Assembly (NCBI GenBank): GCA_024279915.1
Contig: JAJRRB010000078.1
Span: 222,277 to 286,276, forward strand
Source: Deltaproteobacteria bacterium
GTDB taxonomy: Bacteria; Desulfobacterota; Desulfuromonadia; Desulfuromonadales; BM103
DNA length: 64,000 nt
Direction: 5' to 3'
The notes under the pieces are model-generated. The model had not been told where the DNA came from. It was given only the letters and a program-made list of their open reading frames with translations, and did no database searches. Both the position numbers and the translations under genes were made by a program. Of this stretch, positions 9,225 to 16,147 are shown one piece after another. Each line of letters opens with the position of its first letter. Position 1 is the stretch's first letter.

Positions 9225-10202
9225 ATGATCAAAATCCAAGAAATAGCCGAAGGTGTTCGTGCTGGCAACGTCCGCGCCCTGGCCAAGGCGATCACCCTGA
9301 TTGAGAGTCGTAATCTCGATCATTCTTTGGCAGCAACCACGCTGCTTGATGAACTTCTTCCCTCAATAGGCAATTCAATTCGTATCGGTATCTCCGGGGT
9401 TCCGGGCGCTGGCAAAAGCACTTTTATTGAAGCCTTCGGTATGTATCTGGTCAAACAGGGACACAAGGTGGCTGTGCTGGCGGTCGACCCGACTTCACAG
9501 CTCTCCGGTGGCAGCATCCTTGGTGACAAGACGCGTATGGAGGAGTTGGCGCGAGAGACCAGTGCGTTCATTAGGCCATCGCCTGCTGGCGACACACTGG
9601 GTGGTGTAGCCCGCAAAACCCGTGAGACTATGTTGATCTGCGAAGCAGCTGGCTTTGATGTGGTCATCGTTGAAACGGTCGGAGTTGGCCAGTCGGAGAT
9701 AACCGTCGCCTCAATGGTCGATTTCTTCCTCTTACTGCAGATTCCCAATGCCGGAGACGAACTGCAGGGGATTAAACGTGGTGTCATGGAGATCGCTGAC
9801 GCCATCGTTGTCAATAAAGCGGAAGGTGATAACCGTTCTCGTGCCGAACTCGCAAGGCAGCAGTACACCAACGCTTTGCACATGCTTAAACCGAAGAGCC
9901 TTAACTGGCAGGTTCCTGCTTTGCTTTGTAGCGCGCTGCACAATGAAGGTGTCTCAGAGGTGTGGAATATGATCGAGGACTTTCGTTCACGCATGCAGCT
10001 AAACGGTGAGCTCGAAGATAAGCGTAAATTGCAGGCCAGCGACTGGATGTGGACATTGTTGATGGATGATCTCAAAGAAATGTTTTTGCGCGATCGTCAC
10101 GTCGAAGGGCTACTAACACAGGTGCAGGCTGCTGTGGCAAATGGTACGACGACACCGAGTGCTGCTTCGAGAAGATTGCTGGAGGTTTTTAAACGGAACT
10201 GA
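9225..10202 (+). CDS. meaB: MeaB-type G3E GTPase, mutase chaperone
   Basis: The 325-residue protein is a P-loop GTPase of the MeaB/ArgK family, which loads and protects adenosylcobalamin in methylmalonyl-CoA mutase. The Walker A is GVPGAGKST (near 58-66), with AVDPTSQLSGGSILGDKTRM and ETVGVGQSE typical of the switch regions and NKAEGD as the base-specificity motif. Position directly after the mutase supports the role. An old annotation of relatives as arginine/ornithine transport ATPase should not be transferred. No strong ribosome site is visible; the preceding repeat ends about 20 bp before the start. Confidence 0.92.
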   Translation: MIKIQEIAEGVRAGNVRALAKAITLIESRNLDHSLAATTLLDELLPSIGNSIRIGISGVPGAGKSTFIEAFGMYLVKQGHKVAVLAVDPTSQLSGGSILGDKTRMEELARETSAFIRPSPAGDTLGGVARKTRETMLICEAAGFDVVIVETVGVGQSEITVASMVDFFLLLQIPNAGDELQGIKRGVMEIADAIVVNKAEGDNRSRAELARQQYTNALHMLKPKSLNWQVPALLCSALHNEGVSEVWNMIEDFRSRMQLNGELEDKRKLQASDWMWTLLMDDLKEMFLRDRHVEGLLTQVQAAVANGTTTPSAASRRLLEVFKRN

Positions 10203-10227
10203 CCTTGTAGCGTTAGACAGAGCAAAA

Positions 10228-10736
10228 GCGTAACGCAAAGACGCAAAGGGATAGAGCAAGACGCAAGGGAAAACTTTAATATATAGTCTGTTTATGGAGG
10301 GGATGATGAATGAGAATGAGATCAGTAAAGCTATTGTTGTATCCGCGATTGAGGTGCATCGCGAATTAGGTGGTCCGGGTTTGCTCGAAAACATTTATGA
10401 AGAAGCTCTTTGTAGAGAGCTGACAACACGTGGGCTTAAGGTGCAACGTCAATTCCCGGTGAATGTCGAATATAAAGGTCAAGAACTGGGGAAAAGACTG
10501 GTTCTTGACCTGCTTGTAGAAAATAAAGTCATTGTAGAGGTAAAATCTGTAGAGAAACATAATCCTCTTTACGAAGCACAACTTCTAACCTATTTACGGA
10601 CATCTCATAAGAAGTTGGGACTTTTAGTCAATTTTGGCGAACGGTATGTCACCCAAGGGGTCAGGCGGATTGTTAATGGTTTATAAATTGAAATCCATTG
10701 CGTCTTGTTTTCCCCCTTTGCGTCTTTGCGTTACGC
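10228..10736. mobile_element. GxxExxY unit bounded by 42-bp inverted repeats
   Basis: The left end (10228-10269) and right end (10695-10736) are inverted copies. The outer 23 bp are identical (beginning GCGTAACGCAAAGACGCAAA), then seven variable bases, then AAGACGCAA-GG in both. Between them is one gene encoding a PD-(D/E)XK-like protein. No target duplication can be recognised. The arrangement looks like a minimal gene-carrying repeat element. Whether it moves is inference. Confidence 0.6.
10306..10686 (+). CDS. GxxExxY family protein (PD-(D/E)XK nuclease-like)
   Basis: This 126-residue protein carries the family signature GLLENIY near residue 27 (G-x2-E-x2-Y). The later pattern LDLLVENKVIVEVKS followed by EAQLLTYLR fits the D, ExK and Q positions of PD-(D/E)XK nucleases. 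The family is known mainly as multi-copy small proteins in environmental bacteria and has no settled function. I chose the ATG at 10306 because GGAGG ends five bases upstream; ATGs at 10294 and 10303 are badly spaced. It separates meaB from the epimerase and lies wholly inside a pair of inverted repeats, which suggests insertion into the methylmalonyl-CoA block. Confidence 0.85.
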   Translation: MNENEISKAIVVSAIEVHRELGGPGLLENIYEEALCRELTTRGLKVQRQFPVNVEYKGQELGKRLVLDLLVENKVIVEVKSVEKHNPLYEAQLLTYLRTSHKKLGLLVNFGERYVTQGVRRIVNGL

Positions 10737-10801
10737 CTTAGCCCTTTCTTGGTTTGCTTATAACCACTAACGAGATGATCCCTTCAAAAAGGTTAATAAT
10801 C

Positions 10802-11185
10802 ATGTTAAAAAAAATCAGTCACATCGGTATCGCCGTTACCAGCATTGATGAAGCTACACCCTTTTATCGGGATGTTCTCGGTATGGAGTTCGAAGGAACC
10901 GAAGTCGTTGCTGAACAGAAGGTCAAAGTGGCATTCTTTGCTGTTGGTGAAAGCCGGATCGAACTGTTGGAGCCAACGGCACCTGATTCGCCGGTTGCCA
11001 GGTTTCTGGAAAAAAATGGCCCTGGAGTCCATCATGTAGCCTATGAAGTTGCCGATATTGAACAGCGTCTGGTGCAACTCAAGGCAGAGGGTGTGCGTCT
11101 CATCGATGAGAGTCCACGCATTGGAGCCCACAAAACGCAGATCGCTTTTATGCATCCCAAGGCTAGTGGCGGGGTGCTGACTTAG
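10802..11185 (+). CDS. mce: Methylmalonyl-CoA epimerase, interrupted by amber codon
   Basis: The 127-residue product is a glyoxalase-fold methylmalonyl-CoA epimerase: SHIGIAV with the first metal His, GESRIELLEPT, GPGVHHVAYEV with the second His. Known enzymes end GVL-x-E-L-C-Q, where the Glu is a metal ligand and part of the active site. Here the reading is GVLT, TAG, then L-C-Q-P-G-K-Q and TAA at 11207-11209, so a single GAG to TAG change explains the stop exactly at that Glu. As read, the enzyme would lack an essential residue. It may be a new pseudogene, a sequencing or assembly error, or a recoded codon. The ATG at 10802 has AAAGG upstream; an earlier in-frame start at 10754 is unlikely. 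Confidence 0.85.
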   Translation: MLKKISHIGIAVTSIDEATPFYRDVLGMEFEGTEVVAEQKVKVAFFAVGESRIELLEPTAPDSPVARFLEKNGPGVHHVAYEVADIEQRLVQLKAEGVRLIDESPRIGAHKTQIAFMHPKASGGVLT

Positions 11186-11494
11186 CTTTGTCAGCCAGGA
11201 AAGCAGTAATAAAGTGACTCTCTACAGTAAAGGCCTCGCGATAGTTGAAGTAAATGGTGGGCAAGTATGTAACGATGTTTTTCTGGACGTCGGTTAAGAT
11301 GTCCCTAATAAACAATAATAAAGTACGGGAAAAAGCATCGTGGCTTCTTTTCTCCTTGCAAAACAGAAACAGCGTTTCTATACTACTGACCGTTGTTCAA
11401 TTAAAAGCCACGTGAAGGGGGCTTAGCGCCCTAACTCTCGACTGGTGCTTTTACTGCCTAAAGTAAAAATTGTTTTAGCTATAGTGGGAATAAT
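11186..11494 (+). promoter_or_regulatory. Intergenic region with promoter and structured leader before tlpA-like gene
   Basis: The first 24 bases are the cut-off tail of the epimerase. TTGCAA (11356-11361) and TATACT (11379-11384), 17 bp apart, form a good sigma-70 promoter. The roughly 105-nt leader can form an outer AAAAGC/GCTTTT stem around an inner GGGC-TTAGC-GCCC hairpin. I recognise no known riboswitch. Nothing else is evident in 11210-11350. Confidence 0.5.
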
Positions 11495-12010
11495 ATGAAG
11501 TTTCACAAACGCACGTTCATTATCTTACTTCTCATGGTTTCCTGTCTGGCCCCTGCTGCGGCAGTCGCTATTGAAGTGGGTACGCAGGCTCCTGGCTTCA
11601 AATTGAAGTCACTGCAGGGTGAGGATGTTAGCTTGGCAGATTTCAAGGGCCGCCTGGTACTGCTTAAGTTGGCAACGACCTGGTGCCCGACCTGCAAGCA
11701 ATTGAGCGCAGAAATCGAAAAGGTTGGAGCATTTCTTAAAGAAAACGATGTGGTGGTTCTTGATGTTTTCGTCCAGGATTCACCGGAGATGATCAAGAAA
11801 TATCTGGGCGATACAGAGCCCCCCATGAGCTTCTATGCGTTGCTCGACGACGGCCAGGTTTACGAAGCTTATAATGTTTACCTGATCCCACGTCTGTTGC
11901 TTATCGATGCGGAACAGATTGTCCGTTTTGAAAGTTCTGGTCGTAGTATGTTGGCTGCTGATATTGTCGCTTTGGTTGAAGAGTATGGCCCCAAAGCAGG
12001 TCCTTCTTAA
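11495..12010 (+). CDS. Exported TlpA/ResA-like thioredoxin-fold protein
   Basis: The 171-residue protein has an N-terminal signal peptide (KRTFIILLLMVSCLAPAAAVA, cleavage near 25). A peroxiredoxin/TlpA-type thioredoxin fold follows, with the redox motif WCPTC near residue 63. The conserved cis-proline context appears as YNVYLIPRLLLID near 130. Such proteins act in the periplasm as disulfide reductants, often for cytochrome c maturation or copper-site assembly. It has its own promoter and no obvious operon partner. The specific substrate cannot be read from the sequence. Confidence 0.85.
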   Translation: MKFHKRTFIILLLMVSCLAPAAAVAIEVGTQAPGFKLKSLQGEDVSLADFKGRLVLLKLATTWCPTCKQLSAEIEKVGAFLKENDVVVLDVFVQDSPEMIKKYLGDTEPPMSFYALLDDGQVYEAYNVYLIPRLLLIDAEQIVRFESSGRSMLAADIVALVEEYGPKAGPS

Positions 12011-12323
12011 CAGGCTTGAAAAGTGAACGTTTGTTTGGTTCGACTCCAGAAAGCGTGGGGAAAATGCGACAGTGTGGTAGGATGGCAACACTTTGAGAAC
12101 AGGCAAAGGATAGGAAAAAATAACATTATTTTACTGAGGATGTAAAAAGTCCTTGGAAAACAAAGCTTCTTTAGTTATCTTGTGGCAGGACTGATAGATT
12201 GGCACCATTGTTGAAGTGTAGACATAGCTGGGATTGTCGTTTAATTCCAGCTTAAGTACGATTAAGGCTCTTCAAGGAAGAGCTTGGTGCAATCAAACAA
12301 ACTCTACGAAAGGAGGTCAATGA
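12011..12323 (+). promoter_or_regulatory. Intergenic region with possible sigma-54 promoter and structured leader
   Basis: TGGCACCATTGTTGAA (12200-12215) resembles a -24/-12 sigma-54 site, with A instead of C at the -12 core. Transcription would begin near 12226, just before a segment closed by GATTG/CAATC (about 12232-12290) that contains the hairpin GGCTCTTC-AAG-GAAGAGCT. AGGAGGT precedes the next gene. No other structure is evident in 12011-12199. Confidence 0.35.
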
Positions 12324-12461
12324 ATGAAGAAGGTTTTTACCGGTGTCTTGACAGTCATGATGGTCTTCTCTCTGGTGGCATGTGCTGGCACGAGTGGGGA
12401 TCAGAAAGTTCGTGTCAAGTGCCCGGCATGTGGTTATGAGTTTGATGCACCGACTGAGTAA
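12324..12461 (+). CDS. Tiny lipoprotein with CxxC zinc-ribbon-like tail
   Basis: The 45-residue product begins MKKVFTGVLTVMMVFSLVACAG, a lipoprotein signal with the lipobox LVAC (Cys20). The mature part has one motif, VKCPACGYEFDAP, like half a zinc ribbon. AGGAGGT lies seven bases before the ATG, strongly supporting translation. The porin gene starts 84 bp downstream on the same strand, so the two may be co-transcribed. Function unknown; a metal-binding or structural envelope peptide is conceivable. Confidence 0.7.
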   Translation: MKKVFTGVLTVMMVFSLVACAGTSGDQKVRVKCPACGYEFDAPTE

Positions 12462-12545
12462 ATAATTGTGGTTTATAACGGCTTCGCTCGCTGTGGTAGC
12501 GGGTGCAGGTTGGTAAACTAAGTGTACATATCAGGAGGCAAAAAG

Positions 12546-13877
12546 ATGAAATTGTTAAAAGTTGCAGTAGCAGCGTTAGTGATGGTAGCTATGGCCGTTC
12601 CGGTCATCGCAGAAGATCGCCTGAGCCTGGGTGGTGAAATGCGTGTTCGTAGTTGGCACACAGACTTTGATCATCAGGACAACACCCAGACCTGGGCTGA
12701 CCAGCGTCTGCGTCTCGGTGGTAAAATTGCAGTAGCAGAAGGCGTCAGCATCACCTTCCGTACTGACATCACTGAGTCCAACTGGGGAAATACGGGCGGT
12801 GACGGTCAAGCTAATGGCTTTGGTTCCGGGCGTTCGGGTGCATACCAGCAGTGGGACCGCGCTCACCTCGATCTGACCAAAGGCAACTTCCACATTCGTG
12901 CCGGTCAGCAGTACAAAGCATACGGCAAGACCTATGCTCTTGACTCTCAGGACAACGGCGTCTCCGTAGATTACAAATTTGGTGACGTTCCAGTTAATGT
13001 TTTCTTTCTTGTCAATGACGACAATGCTTCTGATGCTACCCCAGCGACTATTGTTGACACAGATCCTACTTCAATTACTTACCTTGAGAACATTGTCAAT
13101 CCAGATGCCGCAGATGCTAAATCAGCAAACAGCCAGTCTGATGCTTTCCTGGTTGGTGCAAAAGTCAGCCCTAAATTTGGCAACATTGCTACTAACTTCT
13201 TCGTTGGTAACCAGACTGATGGCTCTGAAGAAAGCGTTACCCTGATCGGTGCTGACGTGACCATTCCTCTCGATGCACTCACGATCGTTGCTGAACTTGA
13301 CGTCTTCACTGGTGATTCTACCAAAAAGGGTGTTGACGCCATGGGTACCCAGTTCCTGCTCGACGGTAAGTTTGCAGTGTCTGATGCTATGTCACTCGGC
13401 GGCCAGTTCTTCTACGCCGCTGGCGACGATGAGGACGTGCAGTACACCGGCATCGGTAACCGCTTCGGTGGTTGGGATCCAGTCTATGATGTTGGTACCA
13501 GCCTGAGCAACGAGCAGATTACCTTTGGCCGCGTGTTTAACGTAGCTGAAATTGCTAGAAAAGAAATTGGTAGTTTGACTCTCACGTCTGCCGGTGTGGT
13601 TGGCGGCCGTCTCTACACGAGCTACAAGGCTAACGATGCAATGACCTTCGGTGCTTCGGCTGGTTACTTCGTGTCTGAAGAAGACAAAATTGCTGACGTT
13701 GAAGTTATGGCTCTTGCTGCTGGCCTGGTTTACAAGGTTATGGAAAACACCTCTCTTCAGCTTCAGCTCCAGTACACCGATGGTACCCTTAATGAGACAA
13801 ACACTGTTCTCGTTGGCCAAGGTGATGAAGACTTTGACGCCTTCCGTATGGGTTCTGGTCTGTTCGTCAAGTTCTAA
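12546..13877 (+). CDS. Outer-membrane porin-like beta-barrel
   Basis: The 443-residue protein has a signal peptide (MKLLKVAVAALVMVAMAVPVIA, cleavage before EDRLSLG). Alternating amphipathic strands follow (LGGEMRVRSWHT, LRLGGKIAVAEGVSITFRTD, MTFGASAGYF), ending in a terminal aromatic, GSGLFVKF, as in outer-membrane barrels. The mature part is acidic and rich in Asp and Gly. I chose ATG 12546 because AGGAGG is well placed; an upstream in-frame start at 12522 would break the signal peptide. It is probably a general or anion-specific porin of the Geobacter type; selectivity is unknown. A strong terminator follows. Confidence 0.85.
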   Translation: MKLLKVAVAALVMVAMAVPVIAEDRLSLGGEMRVRSWHTDFDHQDNTQTWADQRLRLGGKIAVAEGVSITFRTDITESNWGNTGGDGQANGFGSGRSGAYQQWDRAHLDLTKGNFHIRAGQQYKAYGKTYALDSQDNGVSVDYKFGDVPVNVFFLVNDDNASDATPATIVDTDPTSITYLENIVNPDAADAKSANSQSDAFLVGAKVSPKFGNIATNFFVGNQTDGSEESVTLIGADVTIPLDALTIVAELDVFTGDSTKKGVDAMGTQFLLDGKFAVSDAMSLGGQFFYAAGDDEDVQYTGIGNRFGGWDPVYDVGTSLSNEQITFGRVFNVAEIARKEIGSLTLTSAGVVGGRLYTSYKANDAMTFGASAGYFVSEEDKIADVEVMALAAGLVYKVMENTSLQLQLQYTDGTLNETNTVLVGQGDEDFDAFRMGSGLFVKF

Positions 13878-13906
13878 GATTCTTTCTAAGAGCTAAAGCA
13901 CAATCT

Positions 13907-13946
13907 GGGAAGCCCGCTGCATTGCGCAGCGGGCTTCCCTTTTTTT
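13907..13946 (+). terminator. Terminator after porin gene
   Basis: Perfect 14-bp stem GGGAAGCCCGCTGC / GCAGCGGGCTTCCC, five-base loop, then seven Ts. Confidence 0.95.
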
Positions 13947-14037
13947 ACATGTTAAAACTTCCCATCTCGTGGAATAAACGGTAATATGCGTTCTTATTTT
14001 CAATGCTAAAAATTCAGACTAGTGAACAGGAAAGCCC

Positions 14038-15756
14038 ATGAATCTCGCTGTAAAATTGATCCTGATTTTTTCTTTCTGCTTGCCAACCATCGCCTTAGCC
14101 GAACTTCCTGAACAGGTTCGAGATGATTTTGCCGTAGTCGATGGCTACGTGGTAATGCCGATCAACGACAAGTATATTGTTGACCTTAATGCCAGTGACA
14201 AGCTGCGTGTCGGCGATATCCTGACTCTGGTAAGGCACGGCGCGAAGATACTGCACCCTGTGACCAAGGAAGTGGTCGGATCAGTTGAGGAGGCGGTTGG
14301 CTTTCTGCAGGTGACCCGCATCTTGTCCGGCTATTCTTATGCAGAAGCCTTGAACACTGAATTGAAGATCGCAAATGGTGCTCTGGTTAAACGCTTCGAG
14401 CAGGTGCCGGCCTTTTTCGCCGAGACTACAGCCGAAGGTGACAAGGTGATGCGCCAGGTCAAAGCCTTTCTGCCGCAGTTAGAGTGGCTTGAGGACAGCA
14501 ATAAGGATCGCGCTTTGCTGATCTTTACCCTGAAGGAGGGGTTTGTTGTTGTCACGAATAGCCAGGGTGTTCCTCTGCATAAATATAAGGTGACGGACGA
14601 ACAGGAATTAGCCGATACAAAGGCAAATCCACAGCCTGCACTTTCGTCCGGGTACAAGCCCAAACCGAAGCCCCTGCAGCAGTTAGCCAATAGTGTGATG
14701 GGAGTTTTTACCGAAACTCCTGATGAGCGATTTGCGGAAATAGATGCAGCTATCATTCGTCAGAAACAGACTGAACTACAAGGTATCTGGATGGGACCAA
14801 ACCTGAGTGGCAGTGCCTCTGCTATGATTGTTGCGGACCTGGATGGAGACGGTCTGCAAGAGACCGCCGTAGTCCTGGATAACAAGATTGTTATTGCACG
14901 GATAACTGACGGTAAATTTAACCAGTTAGCAGAAGTCGAGATTCCTGTACGTCTGCAGGGGATTAGCTTTGATGCTCTTGATATTAATAAAGATGGTCGT
15001 GCTGAGCTCTACCTGACAGCGATGAATAAGAGTGCACTCGCGTCCTTTGTCGTGGAGCTCAAGGGTGACAGTTACGAGCGAGTCATCGAGAATGTTAACT
15101 GGTTCCTGCGCGTCGTGAACCTGCCTGATCATCAAGAGCGCGTTCTGATTGGGCAAGAGAAGGGTAGTGCCAGAGTGCCTTACTCAGGCCAGCCATTCCT
15201 GATCAGTCGTGATGGCAATCGTCTGGTCAAGGGAGCCGCATTTGAGCTGCCCAAACCTATGAATCTGTTCAGTTTCGTACCCTTTAAGAATGATCGGAAC
15301 GAGATCAACTACGCGCATTTAACTGCAGGCGATTATCTCAAAGTGTTCAGTGAACAGGGTGTGGATTTGTGGGAATCTGCAGATTATTTCGGCGGCTCTG
15401 AAACATGGTTTTACCCACGTCCTGAGGAAACAGATGAAATCCTTGCGCCTGCACGTATGCGTCCCAGACTGATCAGGACTTTTGGTAATGAAATTTTAGC
15501 AGTTCAGAATGATGGACAACGATTGACCCAAAATTACCGTAAATTCAAGAAGAGCAGGATAGTCTCACTTGCCTGGAATGGCTTTGCGCTTGCTGAGCAG
15601 TGGCGGACATCCAGTCAAAGAGGTTATCTGGCTGATTTCGCTCTGGCTGATGCCGATAATGATGGCACTGATGAATTAGTCCTGGCGGTTAAATTTAAGC
15701 ACAAAGGGTTGGTGGATCCCGCAAGGTCGGCTGTTGTCATCTACGAGTTGGAATAA
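14038..15756 (+). CDS. Exported FG-GAP/VCBS-repeat protein
   Basis: The 572-residue protein has a signal peptide (MNLAVKLILIFSFCLPTIALA). An N-terminal domain of about 180 residues follows. The C-terminal beta-propeller-like part carries calcium-loop motifs DLDGDGLQE, DINKDGRAE and DADNDGTDE near 285, 325 and 540. Such repeats normally sit in periplasmic or surface proteins. The N-terminal half (MPINDKYIVDLNASDKLRVGDILTL) resembles domains found in envelope proteins dealing with flagella or polysaccharide, but I cannot assign one. It is monocistronic, after a terminator and before a repeat-rich gap. Confidence 0.75.
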   Translation: MNLAVKLILIFSFCLPTIALAELPEQVRDDFAVVDGYVVMPINDKYIVDLNASDKLRVGDILTLVRHGAKILHPVTKEVVGSVEEAVGFLQVTRILSGYSYAEALNTELKIANGALVKRFEQVPAFFAETTAEGDKVMRQVKAFLPQLEWLEDSNKDRALLIFTLKEGFVVVTNSQGVPLHKYKVTDEQELADTKANPQPALSSGYKPKPKPLQQLANSVMGVFTETPDERFAEIDAAIIRQKQTELQGIWMGPNLSGSASAMIVADLDGDGLQETAVVLDNKIVIARITDGKFNQLAEVEIPVRLQGISFDALDINKDGRAELYLTAMNKSALASFVVELKGDSYERVIENVNWFLRVVNLPDHQERVLIGQEKGSARVPYSGQPFLISRDGNRLVKGAAFELPKPMNLFSFVPFKNDRNEINYAHLTAGDYLKVFSEQGVDLWESADYFGGSETWFYPRPEETDEILAPARMRPRLIRTFGNEILAVQNDGQRLTQNYRKFKKSRIVSLAWNGFALAEQWRTSSQRGYLADFALADADNDGTDELVLAVKFKHKGLVDPARSAVVIYELE

Positions 15757-15800
15757 TTTGCAGTTTTCAGGTTAATGCTCAGTTTACAAACAAAACCTCT

Positions 15801-15899
15801 GGACACGGATAAGAATCTGATTTACACGGATCGAACAAAGTCTAACGCCTTGATACCTTTCCACTAAATCCGTGTTCATCCGTGCAATCCATGTCCTGT
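15801..15899. repeat. CACGGAT-type inverted repeat element
   Basis: GGACACGGAT and ACACGGAT on the left (15801-15833) face AATCCGTGTTCATCCGTGCA and ATGTCC on the right (15866-15898) as an imperfect inverted repeat of about 32 bp around a 35-bp core. It looks like a further solo element analogous to the ACGCAAAG units. Confidence 0.5.
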
Positions 15900-15914
15900 T
15901 TATCTTTAAAAAGC

Positions 15915-16055
15915 GGTAACTATTCTGTTTACGACTAAAGCTTGTCATTCCCGAGGGTGTAATCGGGAATCCAGACTTTAAGCATGGATCCCCGATAGAA
16001 CCATTCGAGGATGACAGGAATTATTGTTAACAGTTCAAAGATTCTGGATAGTTAC
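15915..16055. repeat. GTCATTCCCGAG element, copy 1
   Basis: The core 15944-16015 starts GTCATTCCCGAGGGTGTAAT and ends in an imperfect inverse (CATTCGAGGATGAC). The outer ends GGTAACTATTCTG and CTGGATAGTTAC are themselves inverted. A second copy in the opposite orientation lies at 61532-61634 and shares the core and one outer end. Confidence 0.65.
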
Positions 16056-16147
16056 TCAAAAACAATCTTTTGAACTCCCATTCTTTGCGTCTTCGCTTCT
16101 TTGCGTTAAAATGCCCTTCATTCATGATTTAAACGTAAGGAGCTTCC

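Larger units (their letters stand above)
15757..16147. repeat. Repeat-rich gap: three different intergenic elements
   Basis: No gene is seen. Three elements are packed here: a CACGGAT-type inverted pair (15801-15899), a GTCATTCCCGAG element (15915-16055) and one ACGCAAAG-type half-site (16085-16110, TTTGCGTCTTCGCTTCTTTG). AAGGAG at 16137 serves the peptidase gene downstream. Confidence 0.6.

Noticed and set aside
10228..10736. CRISPR array from the repeated ACGCAAAGACGCAAAG units
   Set aside because: The units are in opposed pairs around a gene, without regular spacers and without cas genes. No CRISPR array was found in the window.
11183..11185. Pyrrolysine or selenocysteine insertion at the epimerase stop
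   Set aside because: TAG excludes selenocysteine. Nothing in the window (no pyl genes or suppressor tRNA) supports pyrrolysine, and the family needs Glu here. Error or mutation is simpler.
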